Program-made: the position numbers and the translations under genes | Notes under the pieces: model-generated | Told to the model about the DNA's origin: nothing | Databases searched by the model: none | Seen by the model: the letters and a program-made list of their open reading frames with translations, nothing else | Assembly (NCBI GenBank): GCA_015143295.1 | Contig: CM026559.1 | Span: 22,830,826-22,894,825, forward strand | Length of the DNA: 64,000 nucleotides | Direction: 5' to 3' | Source: Tetracentron sinense | Taxonomy: Eukaryota; Streptophyta; Magnoliopsida; Trochodendrales; Trochodendraceae | In this document: in pieces, positions 22,806 to 34,423 of the stretch | Numbering within the stretch: position 1 is the first letter of the stretch | Layout: every line of letters starts with the position of its first letter

Positions 22806-23754
22806 GTCAGTTCTTTTCTAATGTTTCTTCAAAATTGTTTTGGAGGTTCAGTTCAATGAAAAAGTAATCATGAGAAAGAGTTCTATTCATAAGCTAGGGA
22901 CTAAGACAGTGGAATTGTTCAAATCCCGGAAGCTTACAAGTGATATCGGAATGTGGAAGGATTTATTTGTAAATATATTGTGAGATGGTACTTACAAGCA
23001 ATTCTCTAATTTCTGGAGGTTAATCACATTGTGTTAATGGACATTAATTGTGATTGGTGGAAGTCCAGGGACTTAGATAACATTCTATGATCCCAATGGA
23101 GTTTTAGGAAATGTGTTTCCTAGTAACAATGCTTCAACCAAAAAGGTGAAGTACTTGGTCCCACAACCGGAAATAGGAGATCCCTTTAGATCCCACACAC
23201 AATGACCTTCTTAAAGTATTTAATTTAATTTATAATTAAATTAATTAATTTCTCTAAGTAATCACTATATGGTATAGTGAAGCTCTAAAAGGTGGAATCA
23301 CATTAGATGTGAAAAACCAAATGGGTAGGACCCGTTGGGAATTATTATAAAAGAATAATTCAAGTGACCAATAGGGGTTTGGAACCCTAGGGGCGTGTGG
23401 AGTGAGACCCAGCTAGGGTGGGACGCCCACTTCAAGGAGGAAATAATAATTGTTATTATTTATTTAATTAGTTTCTAATAACTAATATCCTTATTGGATA
23501 AGGTTAGTTAGTTAGTTAGAGTTAGTTACTAATTAAAGATTCTTTGTTGGACAAGGAGTCTATTAGTTTCTTGCTAATCAAGGAATCCTAATTAGATTAG
23601 GATAAGGATAAGATTAGTTGGACACTAATGGATGAGATTAGTTTCTATTTTGATTATTCCTAATTAATTATGGAGAAACCGAATAGGAAACTAATTGAGG
23701 AATCCTTATTGGATAAGGATGAGGAAACTTTGGTTGCAAGCAACCAATGAAGCC

Positions 23755-23762
23755 TATAAAAG
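23755..23762 (+). promoter_or_regulatory. TATA box, Cop4 5' LTR
   Basis: TATAAAAG, repeated at 31371-31378 in the 3' LTR. The Cop5 LTR has a similar box at the matching place (61359-61366). Confidence 0.65.
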
Positions 23763-24274
23763 GGATGGACATCCAAGGCTTTGGGCATTCTTGAATTTTC
23801 CAGAATTTCTAGATTTGGAAACTTCTCCCCTCTCCTCAAACCTCACGCCCTCTCCTCTCTCTCCTTGAGGTGTACGGTCACACCCATCTCTCTCTTCTTT
23901 TGTCTTCTTGATTGGATCTTGAGGAAAAGAAAGAATTCATCTTGTTCATCAAGAAAGGTTCTTGATCAATAAAGATTAGATCTTTTATTCAAGATTCCTA
24001 GAGCTGAAAATTTGGAAGGGCCATTAGCTTCCATTAGAGAAAGCTTTAAAGGAAAAAGAAGGTTCGTGTGAATCGACAGGAGACTTGACACTTGTGAAGT
24101 TTTGCGAGTACTATTCTAACGTGGATTTGACTTAACAATTTCAAAGTCCCAAAGGTGAATGTTATTCCTACCTTCATTGAATAAAATCAATTAGAATCTT
24201 AGTCAGATCTTGGGATTCGATGTATGCCCCCCCGAGAACTGTGTTTCTAAAATTAAAAAGAGGCATACTTTCAT

Positions 24275-24286
24275 TGGTATCAGAGC
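24275..24286 (+). other. Cop4 primer-binding site
   Basis: TGGTATCAGAGC, one base after the 5' LTR end. Confidence 0.9.
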
Positions 24287-27200
24287 CTTGGCTATGCTTC
24301 TCTTTGATTTTTGAGTTTAATCAAGATTTGTATCAAGATTGCCTCCCTTATGAATTTTGGTAGCCCTAATGAATCAATCTTCTAGATTCTTGATTATTGG
24401 ATAATCATTATTAGGCTTAAGGGATCCCCCTCTAGTTATTGAGGGAGTAATCAAGCCCTTAGAAATTAGTGTGATACTAATTTCAGTTTTGGATGATTTC
24501 AAAACCTCTCTTAGTTCTATTAGGGATAGGTATATAGAGATATAAATTTGGTTAAAGCCCTTTAAGGATTTAGAGATCCTTTTAGTATATTAAATTAAAT
24601 TGTTTAATTTATTTTAGAGAGCCCAGAGCAAGTTTTCCCTTTGATATATACCGCTTAGATACCCATTGATATTTTGGCTAGAATATATAGATGAGATTTT
24701 ATTTATTAAATGTTAATTAATAAATCTCATGGTGTTAGACACCCTTCCTTAAGCATTCTTGGAGATTAAAGCTTATTTCGATTAAAATTGATTCATGGAT
24801 TTTCGGATTTGTATTTGATTAGAAGAATCGATACAGTTTCGGTATTTTGGTCATAACTTTGTGACCGTAAGTCTGATTTAGGTCTGTCAGTGTATCGTTT
24901 CGAAGCCGTCGAAAAGATCTACCACTTTCGTGAAGAATGTTTTTTCAGAATCAATCGTTTTGAGGGTCAAAACTTGAGTCGAAAATCTAAAACGGGAAAA
25001 GGAGTTTTCTAAATTAATTTTCCAAGAGGCTTTCAAATTTTTCCTAAATTCCATTATTTGATTTGAGAGCATGGGATGCTATTAAATCGTTTAATGGGCT
25101 CTCAATTAATTAAATAGTTTAATTATTTGATTCGAGAGCACGGGCTGAGATTTAATTAAATTGTTTAATTATCTGCTTCGAGTCCACGGGCTATCATTTA
25201 ATTAAATGTTAATTCTGATATCTTTTATGGTTCCCTAAAAAGTTTATGAGAATAATACCATAATTATTGTAGTTGATTTGGATCAATTACATGTGCTCAA
25301 AAATTTTCGGCTACATAGTATTTATAAGTTTTTTATTTGATTAATAGTTAATCTAGTAATCACATAAATGACATTGGTTGAGATACAGGGTTTTATCTCA
25401 AGTGAATTTTAATTGATAGAGATCAATTATTTTATGGACATTTAATACTAGTGTTTAGGGTATTATTTTATTTAATTGTTAAATCAAATAATCCCTAAAG
25501 CAGTTGGCCATTATGGAAAATTTTGAATTCACCTATTATTGACTTTGAATCAATATAAAGTGATATTAAAAATTAGCAATTTGCTGATTTTTATTTTGGT
25601 CTATTAATAGTTATTAGATCAAAATAATATAGAAGGGATTAGGACCCTATCCTAGCCGAATTTAATATGGTGTTTTCTATTTATTTATCAATTGAGGAAT
25701 GTGAGGATGAATTTTAGGGTTAGATTAAATCTCAGAGAAATTGTTTCTCTTAATGATTTTCAAGCATTAAAGGAAAATTGTTTTCTTTTAATGATGATCT
25801 AAAAACCCTACGAATTCATTCAAGACATGCTTGCTTTCTTTGCTCTAGGGTTTTTCTATTAAATGTTAATAGAGGCCTTAACCATATGGGAAAGAGTTTC
25901 CCTAAGGTTAACAAAACCCTTGTTGAGGTTATGGACTTTCTAAGTAATTTGTCATGCCATGTTATTATTCATAGTTGATGAATTGTTAATATATATTCTT
26001 GTTGAATGGTGAATGGGTTCCATAATCATGTCTTCTTCTTCTCTTTCAATTCTCTTCTCTTTCTTCTTATGAGTTATACTCCCCTTGAGCACCCTATTTT
26101 GGGTGGTTTCTCAAGGTTTCTTATTTTGAATATGATGTAATCTTAGTATTAGGAGTTGCTGGTTTTTCTCTATAAAGAAATCATATTGATGATCGAAGAT
26201 GATGGTGATCGCATGGAGAATAAATCTTGGAAGGCGTTCTACAAGAGTAGTTGTAGGATTTCTAAGATAGCATGATCATGTGGACCCATTGTGCGGCTAT
26301 ATTATGTATTTCATGTGATGATTTGTTATAACTTTTAGTTGCTTTGAAAAATCTATAACCCTTGTGATAATGTGATTATCGTTTTTGTGCAAATTTTGGA
26401 TAATTGGATCAAACCCCACAATATGTGTTTTGTTCAAACATAAAAAGTTTGTGTTTAAATAAAACACATTATTATAACCCTTTTGGACGTGATGCATCTA
26501 GTCCATGTTGAAATTTTTACATGGAATATGTTACTTACATGATTATGAGATAATTGTGTCTTAATTGACATAGATGTAAGCTAACAATATTCACGATTAT
26601 GGGAAGTACTTGAGTAACACTTATAGACCCTAGTAGAGGTCTTAAAGAGTTGTTTAAAGACTCCCATAATTTCTTTTGAACTTAGGGTTGGTGAACCCTA
26701 ATGTGCTAAAAATAATTCGTAGAGAATTAAAGGATAATATAGTCCATTTTGACTTATGAGCTTTAGTGATGTACATGGACACTTTATAATTGTTATTCTG
26801 GGCCCATGGTGCTTTGTATGACCAATGGTCCATCATATGGATGAATGAACCATCTAAAGCCCACTGATGTTAAAAAATAACCTTTGTACCCTTGGATTAG
26901 ATCCATTAAGATTTCTAGGGCTAGTGAGAGTTCATTGGAATTAGTTTGATCTAATTAAAACGAAATTTGATTTATTATCATGTGATGATATTTGTATATT
27001 ATTCTATGCATGTGATGCAATGATAAATATTGTGAATACTTTTTATATATGCATTAGATGTATAATTTGTTCATAATATTCTGTTTTCCCTCAAGAAAAA
27101 TATTAAGTGAATTAAATGGGCTAATCTATCCTACGGGATAATGTTGCCCTATGACCTTCCATTATCAATAAGACTAGGAATTAATTAGCCTGAGTTTTGT

Positions 27201-27839
27201 CTCTCTGACAGAAATCGGACATAATTCAGTTTAAATTAAACTCCTAGTGTTTTATTTCTATAGTAGATACGAATATGTATGGCCTGATAGGGAGTGTCAA
27301 CTAGCATGGGGGCATATTCCTACTTGATCATATGACAACCGAGAATAATGAGTTTCACTTAACCAAGGACCATTACGGCTGACAGGTGACAGTCATATTA
27401 TCCTTGGAGGTCACAAGAAAATTGGGAATCACTGATTAACATAAGGAGTTATGCATGAGATGTTCAGTGATGGATAGTTACTATCCACCTTGTAGTGCAT
27501 GTGTGGTACTATCCTAGCATGAAAGATTGCATGTGTATTATAAGGCACCCAATGCTCATCAGAAATATGAAGTAACATATTTCCTAATTTTATAGATTGA
27601 GGGGTCTATAAAATTTGACTGAATGATGAGCAATATCATCAAAGATCGAAAGCCCTGATCTAATGATATTATTATGTGTGAAATATTATGATGTATGTTT
27701 TATTGTCATGTCATTCTATAACTACCTTACCAAGACTTTAATGAGAATCTCTTGACCAATTCAAAGTGTTTGGAATGGAAAAATGAATCTCAAGTTTGTG
27801 CTTACTATCTAAAGAATTGCCCAAGTTCTCACTACTGAT
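24287..27839 (+). other. Cop4 long noncoding leader
   Basis: About 3.5 kb, AT-rich, with no coding signal I can support. Near 25065-25205 an eroded direct repeat of about 65 bases recurs (TTTAATTA followed by CGAGAGCACGGGCT or CGAGTCCACGGGCT). The rest shows no clear structure by eye. Confidence 0.6.
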
Positions 27840-28350
27840 GTTAAATCTCATATGAGATGTTTACAGAATACAATAGGGCTGCTAGGCAGCTTACTATATA
27901 AAAGGACAAGTGGAGACCAAGTTGACTAGGGAAACCCAGTCACAAAGAATATGATAGAGATCATTGGATTCATAAATCCCAATTCTTGGTGCTGAGATAA
28001 ATTGAGATAAATTTATGGGATTAGAGGATATGATCTTCGACAAACTCCCGCAATCCTTTAATATGGTTATGTTGAACAAGTAGGAAATCAGATTGTCTGA
28101 AATCCCACATGTTGCATATGGCTAAGAACCTTTGAAGAGTTCAATGCTACTTGCAAAGATGTTCAAAAGAATTGGATTTTCTAAATCCCGAGCATTTATG
28201 CAAAGGAAAGAAATCCAAGATTTTTCATTGGAAAGGTATTCTAGTAGTATGGACAAAAGCTCTTCTGAGAAGAAAGGAAAGTATAAGGATTGTGCGTCAT
28301 AGTGAAGCAATTGGTCATTGGATACAGGACAAACCTTTGGAAGGATTATC
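27840..28350 (+). pseudogene. Cop4 gag remnant
   Basis: Weak copia Gag similarity, scattered over frames and stops. Around 27950-28075 there is a segment resembling the mid-Gag region with MIEIIGFI. At 28285-28330 the translation includes VRHSEAIGHWIQD, which looks like a zinc knuckle that has lost its cysteines. This is inference from pattern only. Confidence 0.4.
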
Positions 28351-29499
28351 CAGCTTGTATACTCATCAAGTGCAACTTAATTGTTGGAACCTCTAGCTCC
28401 TAATGCTTGGTATGATCTTGCATAAGTGCAATAGTAGCATGTTTGTTAAGGAGAATGAGAAATTTAAGTAGATAAAACTTCTACTTGAGAATAGGACAAA
28501 AGTTGGATGATCGTAGTTATATGAATCTTCCATTAAGAGGTAGCTAACTTTATTTCACCTTCTTTGAAAAGTTCAAGGAATTCCGCATTGAAATAAAGAA
28601 ACAGCTAGGTAAGTCTTCCATGATTGAGAAGAGTACCTCTTAATAGAAATTTCATAATTTACTCTCATTACATCTTGTCTCAGATAATTTCCAGAACAAA
28701 CCATAGCATGATGGTGTTGTTAAATCGAATTTTATTGGATATGATTTGATAGAAGATGAGCTTCGGATTCGCATTAGAGACATTTAGTCTCTATTCCTGG
28801 ATAACAAAAGATATTTGTAAACAGGAACATAAGTTTCGTAGTAGAGACACTGAATCTAGAATTGTTCTAGAAGCGGAAGCCCAATAGACCAATAACTATG
28901 AGAATTGATAGAGATCAACTCTCTACTCTCACTATACCTAAATAGTACACTAGAACCCACAGGTCCCAGAATCTGTAGTTGGACTAACTTTTATTCTGAT
29001 GAAGTAATCAAACTGTTTGATTTTCATCTAAGAATGAAAGTATCATTTGTGTACAAATTGGTTAGTGAGAGCATAATTACTTTCCTGGCTCTATGCAAAG
29101 ATAATATTCTTTTCATTGCGAATGAAGTACGAATATTATTCTTCTCTTAGATTTGATCTAGCAATTATGCAATGAATGACAACAACTTTGACATCATGTT
29201 TTCTTAGTCCTAAATGGTTTAGAGACAAAAGGAAAATGATATTGTTATTCTCCCAATAACAATGATGTTTTTGTGCAAGTAAGATTCCAAGAAAAGAGTT
29301 TCTACCTTTATGGAATGGAATCAGTTTCTCTTAGATATGTGATATATTGAGAAAGTATACTTGTACTAGACCGGATATTCATCACATGTTGATGTGATAA
29401 GATATTGATCAGATTAGTCCGGAGCATTGTACAATGGTAAAGCACAAGCAAGTTAACTTCAGAAAATGACTGTTGGACAGTATCATTTTAGTTTAGTCT

Positions 29500-29675
29500 T
29501 TTAAGACTATGGTTATTGATAATAAATTTGCAAGAGTTGCAAGTGTTATTGCATCACTACGATAGTTGTGGTAAAGCAGACATGACAGACCCATACATAT
29601 TAACTTATGTCTCAATTGGTGTTTGAGAAACATCACTGAGAAGATAGGCATTACATCTAATTAGCTTAGAGTGCA
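29500..29675 (+). pseudogene. Cop4 RNase H C-terminal remnant
   Basis: Eroded traces resembling the last 50 or so codons of a copia RNase H, ending just before the polypurine tract. The placement agrees with Cop5, where the RNase H stop is followed directly by the tract and LTR. Essentially all of protease, integrase and RT is missing between here and the gag remnant. Confidence 0.4.
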
Positions 29676-29685
29676 AGTGGAAGAT
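29672..29685 (+). other. Cop4 polypurine tract
   Basis: TGCAAGTGGAAGAT directly before the 3' LTR's TGTTGGAC. Compare GTGCAAGTGAGAGAT in Cop5. Confidence 0.7.
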
Positions 29686-31889
29686 TGTTGGACATATATG
29701 CCCTTAAAAGCCAATAAGAGACTATTCTATGTTGATTAGATAAGCATCATATTCACACAACCAACTATAAAGGGTATTTATATTAATTACTGTCTCATAT
29801 GATGAAGACATAGAGTTCCACAGGTAACATTGTAGGAAAATCATGCAAAGGTTGCCAGGAGATATGATTTTCCGGTTCCTTGTAAACCTAATATTGTTCG
29901 AAGCCTCTAGAGTACTGGTTGGGTGCCGTACTTCATCATGGCTTGCGCATGTGTAGTTCTATAAGGTAGTGTGATGAATCTCATTCACAGAGAGTGGTGA
30001 CTCTTGACTAACATGTGAGTATATGTAGCAAGTACATAATACTGAACGGGGTCACTAGTGGATACCCTATGGAATACACTGTCAGATTGTATTAGGGTTA
30101 TCCATTTCACAAATTGTCCTTAGACCTGAGAGGTTAACATCTTCTCAGACATCTGTCTATATGGCTTTGATGTGCCAATCGGCAATGTCCAATACACAGG
30201 ACTAACTCCGGGTATGTTGGGTCATGTACACAATGTTTGGAGAAGTGTGTAAACACTCAATAAGGAATCCACAACTCCTTAATTGGAGATAATGATATCA
30301 AGGTGATACTTGTTGAACTGAACTATTAAATTCAGTATTGGTGCTTTTCGGTAAAATGGTTTTTATCGAAGTTGATATTTTTAATATGGAAAAGTATATA
30401 TATATATATATATATATATATGTCAGTTCTTTTCTAATGTTTTTTCAAAATTGTTTTGGAGGTTCAGTTCAATGAAAAAGTAATCATGAGAAAGAGTTCT
30501 ATTCATAAGCTAGGGACTAAGACAGTGGAATTGTTCAAATCCCGGAAGCTTACAAGTGATATCGGAATGTGGAAGGATTTATTTGTAAATATATTGTGAG
30601 ATGGTACTTACAAGCAATTCTCTAATTTCTGGAGGTTAATCACATTGTGTTAATGGACATTAATTGTGATTGGTGGAAGTCCAGGGACTTAGATAACATT
30701 CTATGATCCCAATGGAGTTTTAGGAAAGGTGTTTCCTAGTAACAATGCTTCAACCAAAAAGGTGAAGTACTTGGTCCCACAACCGGAAATAGGAGATCCC
30801 TTTAGATACCACAGACAATGACCTTCTTAAAGTATTTAATTTAATTTATAATTAAATTAATTAATTTCTCTAAGTAATCACTATATGGTATAGTGAAGCT
30901 CTAAAAGGTGGAATCACATTAGATGTGAAAAACCAAATGGGTAGGACCCGTTGAGAATTATTATAAAAGAATAATTCAAGTGACCAATAGGGGTTCGGAA
31001 CCCTAGGGGCGTGTGGAGTGAGACCCACCTAGGGTGGGATGCCCACTTCAAGGAGGAAATAATAATTGTTATTATTTATTTAATTAGTTTCTAATAACTA
31101 ATATCCTTATTGGATAAGGTTAGTTAGTTAGTTAGAGTTAGTTACTAATTAAAGATTCCTTGTTGGACAAGGAGTCTATTAGTTTCTTGCTAATCAAGGA
31201 ATCCTAATTGGATTAGGATAAAGATAAGATTAGTTGGACACTAATGGATGAGATTAATTTTTATTTTGATTATTCCTAATTAATTATGGAGAAACCAAAT
31301 AGGAAACTAATTGAGGAATCCTTATTGGATAAGGATGAGGAAACTTTGGTTGCAAGCAACCAATGAAGCCTATAAAAGGGATAGACGTCCAAGGCTTTGG
31401 GCATTCTTGAATTTTCCAGAATTTCCAGATTTGGAAACTTCTCCCCTCTCCTCAAACCTCACGCCCTCCCCTCTCTCTCCTTAATGTGTACGGTCACACC
31501 CATCTCTCTCTTCTTTTGTCTTCTTGATTGGATCTTGAGGTAAAGAAAGAATTCATCTTGTTCATCAAGAAAGGTTCTTGATCAATAAAGATTAGATCTT
31601 TTATTCAAGATTCCTAGAGCTGAAAATTTGGAAGGGCCATTAGCTTCCATTAGAGAAAGCTTTAAAGGAAAAAGAAGGTTCGTGTGAATCGACAGGAGAC
31701 TTGACACTTGTGAAGTTTTGCGAGTACTATTCTAACGTGGATTTGACTTAACAATTTCAAAGTCGCAAAGGTGAATGTTATTCCTACCTTCATTGAATAA
31801 AATCAATTAGAATCTTAGTCAGATCTTGAGATTTGATGTATGCCCCCCCGAGAACTGTGTTTCTAAAATTAAAAAGAGGCATACTTTCA
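29686..31889 (+). mobile_element. Cop4 3' LTR
   Basis: Exactly as long as the 5' LTR (2204 bp). By eye, differences are roughly 2%, crowded in the first 250 bases. TATA box at 31371-31378. Confidence 0.92.
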
Positions 31890-32256
31890 GTACGGGCATT
31901 ATCATCCATTCCTAAGCAAGGATAACAAGAACCTAGTATGTCCGTCCATTTCATAGTTCGGGTACTAGCTAAACAAGAAGAAAACAAGGCATGTGTGATT
32001 CCCACAATACAAGAACAAGACAATAATAAGTTGTAAATACGGAAAGCAAGTTTTGAAAACCACGAAAAGTATATTCAAGAACAAGTCATGAATTTTAATA
32101 TGAGTGAAAATGCATAAGTTAAAATATGTTGTTCATGATTTACTTTACATTGTTATTTCGTTTTAGCTTCTACACTCTGATTATGTATCCTTTGATGAAC
32201 TGTATCATGTATGATATGTTAATGTTATTACTATTGTTAGCTAGTAGCTTGTACTC

Positions 32257-32277
32257 GCTGAGTATTCCATGCTCAGC
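32257..32277 (+). other. GCTGAG/CTCAGC hairpin, Gyp1 3' LTR
   Basis: Identical to the copy at 13975-13995. The downstream CCG/CGG pair is also kept. Confidence 0.75.
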
Positions 32278-32762
32278 CGTACTTTTATGTCGACAGGTAC
32301 ACCATACGTTTGTCGAGGCAGCTCAGGGAAAGCAGGAGATTGCTCTGGTTGCCACCCAGCTATTAGGGGTTAGATATGTGGCCTTACAGTTGGGGAGAGA
32401 GAGAGAGAGACATGTATTTTGGGCTCTTATGTCTGGGAATGGTTGTATCACTTGAGTTGGAATTCAAGTTAAGGAGTTGATGTACATGTTTTTAATTTCT
32501 ATTCAGTTATTGTAACCAATTGCATTTGGAATATAGTTAAGTCATGAAAATAAATTTTCAGGTCCACTATTTAGCTTGCCTTGTATACTCTTGCTGGATG
32601 GTTTGAAGGGTAAGTCACGTCGCCAAAGTATCCTAACTCGTAAGGGGTATTTTGAGGCGTTACACCAATGCAAGTTGAATCGTCAAAATCCGATGAACGA
32701 GTCAAAAGTTATGGCCGAAATACCCCAAGGAGGTCTGCAAGTGAAAAGGGATGAAAAATTGG

Positions 32763-33022
32763 GTTTGATGATCGATCGCCTCATGGCGACAATCGATTAT
32801 CACGAGCCCAGAAATCTGGGCAAGCTACTGGAACTTTGACGATCGATCGTCCATAACTCGACGATCGATCTCCCTGAACCCAGAAATTTGATGGCTTTCG
32901 GGAAGCTTGACGATCGATCGCCCAATACCGACGATCGATTGTCTGGAGACAGGAATCTGGGCAAGCTTACAGGATCGTGGACAATTGATCTTTACAAGAC
33001 CAATGATCGATTGTCATCGAGG
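32763..33022 (+). repeat. Palindromic GATCGATC cluster in Gyp2 LTR
   Basis: Sites such as GACGATCGATCGTC, alternating with CCCAGAAATCTGGG-type direct and inverted words, ending about 50 bases before the TATA box. Confidence 0.75.
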
Positions 33023-33070
33023 AAATTTGTTTTTAAAAACACATGAAATCAAGGGTTTCAACCCTTGGCT

Positions 33071-33078
33071 TATAAATA
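33071..33078 (+). promoter_or_regulatory. TATA box in Gyp2 LTR
   Basis: TATAAATA, just downstream of the palindrome cluster and upstream of the AGAGAGAGTAGAGG-type purine stretch that several LTRs here have after the presumed start. Confidence 0.6.
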
Positions 33079-33864
33079 GGAAGCATTTGGGGCTTTGGGT
33101 GTTTGACCTAAACCTAAGAGAGAGTAGAGGAGAGGAAGAAGAGAAGTGAGATTTGGAGGAAACCTCCAAGAGGAATAGCATCCAAGATCAAGAAGAGATC
33201 AAGATCTCCCCAAAATCAAGCAAGCTTCTTCATCTTCAAGGATTGAGTTCTCCTCTCCCAAGTAGGAGCTTAAATCAAGGATTTTCTTCACTCTATTGAA
33301 GGTCGGTAACCTATACTACCCTTCTAGTTCATATTCTTCTTATTTTCTTGGTTTTCCCCCAAATTCTAAATAAGATAATGTAATGGGATACATGGATGAA
33401 GATGGATGGTTGTGTGGATGTGTATGGGCGATGGATGCCCTGTGTATGTGTTGTGATGAACGAAAAGGGAAGGACATTGTATTAATAATGAACACACATG
33501 TATGTTGTGAGGATTAACCCACCTAGAAACGCAAGATTTAGGTATTGACCATAATGTACACACCAATTGTTTGATGAAATGCCATAATGAAGAAAATAAT
33601 AATTGTTTTACACAATGCATGTGTGAACTTCCTTACTTCCTAGAATGGCATGTTGATAGATTTAATGCTCATTAATTGATTCAATTATTGATCAAATGCA
33701 AACGTTTTCTATACAATTGTCATTCTTAATTGTACACGAAACCACGAGCACGACATGTAGTCCATGAGTAGGGTTTTTCAAGCATGAAACACCGCGTTTT
33801 GTTTTCAAGAAAACCAAGTACGAAAATCTCGATTCACGAACACCATGACAAGGCCAAACGTAAG

Positions 33865-34423
33865 GATTATTGATCGATGGTCAATACCGAGCGATCGGTC
33901 GCCTACCGAGCGACCGGTGTTCTTGATCGAGTGATCGGTCAAAAACATGCTCTCTAGAATTTTTTCCCATACAAAAAAGTGCACCAGTCGATAGCTACTG
34001 ATCGATCGGTTGTGGACCGATCGATCGCTACTTTGAACCGAGTGATCGGTTTTGGACCGATTGATCGCTCTAGCGTTCGGTTCTCTGCAAAAACGTGTTT
34101 CGGTATTTTGGCCATAACTTTTGACTCGTTCGTCGGATTTTGACTACTCAACTTGCGTTGGATTCGTCTTTCGAAGGGGCACATTTCTGACATTTCAGAA
34201 TTTTTAATTTCTCTATTATTCATTAACCAAATTACCCCTAAAGTTAACTGATCTATAAATGGAGTTCAATAAACCGGATTTTAACATATCCGACTTAGGA
34301 ATCCCACTTCTCAACACTTAAAGTTCTTTAAAATTTCTCCTTTCATAGAAATGGAAGATTACAAAGACATCATGCCTTGACACGATTTCCAATACATGGG
34401 CAAAAGTTCCGGGGTTCTAAATG
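33865..34423 (-). mobile_element. Gyp2-like LTR head in opposite orientation
   Basis: On the minus strand from 34423 this starts with a mutated TGTAGAACCCC (TTTAGAACCCC) and matches the Gyp2 left fragment in sequence blocks and order, then reaches a GATC cluster (33868-34080) with words such as CCGATCGATCGGT. About 560 bp remain. It abuts the Cop5 coding remnant on its right. Confidence 0.65.
33868..34080 (-). repeat. Palindromic GATC cluster in the minus-strand LTR head
   Basis: About nine sites of the type ACCGAGCGATCGGT or ACCGATCGATCG, separated by 8-25 bases. The vocabulary resembles Gyp3 more than Gyp1. Confidence 0.75.

Larger units (their letters stand above)
22070..24273 (+). mobile_element. 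Cop4 5' LTR
   Basis: A 2204-bp LTR with a TA dinucleotide run near 22778-22805 and a TATA box at 23755-23762. The second half strongly resembles the Cop5 LTR (60640-61851), while the first half is much more diverged from it. Confidence 0.92.
22070..31889 (+). mobile_element. Cop4: full-length copia element without usable genes
   Basis: A complete 9820-bp insertion with perfect duplication GTACG (22065-22069 and 31890-31894). Both LTRs are 2204 bp (22070-24273 and 29686-31889), starting TGTTGGACATATATGCCC and ending ACTTTCA. A PBS and polypurine tract are in place. The 5.4-kb interior has no open frame beyond about 80 codons. Only eroded traces of gag (27840-28350) and of the RNase H C-terminus (29500-29675) can be read. 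It was probably moved by enzymes from another copia element. Confidence 0.93.
11384..32664 (+). mobile_element. Gyp1: gag-only gypsy element with two later insertions
   Basis: It has a 5' LTR (11384-16877), PBS, a 2.95-kb internal region holding only gag, a polypurine tract and a 3' LTR (19830-32664). The duplications CCAAC (11379-11383) and CCAAT (32665-32669) differ by one base. Without their insertions the LTRs are about 3.00 and 3.01 kb. The first base pair has mutated from TG to TT at 11384. There is no trace of protease, RT or integrase. A gag-bearing, pol-less element with LTRs fits the published TR-GAG type of non-autonomous gypsy element, presumably moved by Tekay-like partners such as Gyp3. 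Gyp3's Gag is clearly related. Confidence 0.9.
19830..32664 (+). mobile_element. Gyp1 3' LTR (interrupted by Cop4)
   Basis: LTR sequence occupies 19830-22069 and 31895-32664. Cop4 (22070-31889) and one duplication copy (31890-31894) lie between. It starts TGTAGAACCCC and ends GGCGTTACA. The GATC cluster is at 20455-20582, the CATATC hairpin near 21650-21672, the hairpin array at 21715-22069 continuing at 31890-31915, and the GCTGAG hairpin at 32257-32277. Confidence 0.9.
32665..33864 (+). mobile_element. Gyp2 LTR, right fragment
   Basis: Continues the LTR broken at 11383: after CCAAT it resumes with CAAGTTGAATCGTC and CGAGTCAAAAGTTATGG, a block shared by the gypsy LTRs of this window. It carries a GATCGATC cluster (32763-33022) and a TATA box (33071-33078). 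Around 33865 (within about 30 bases) plus-strand LTR sequence gives way to a minus-strand LTR head. The 3' half of this LTR is therefore missing. Confidence 0.7.
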
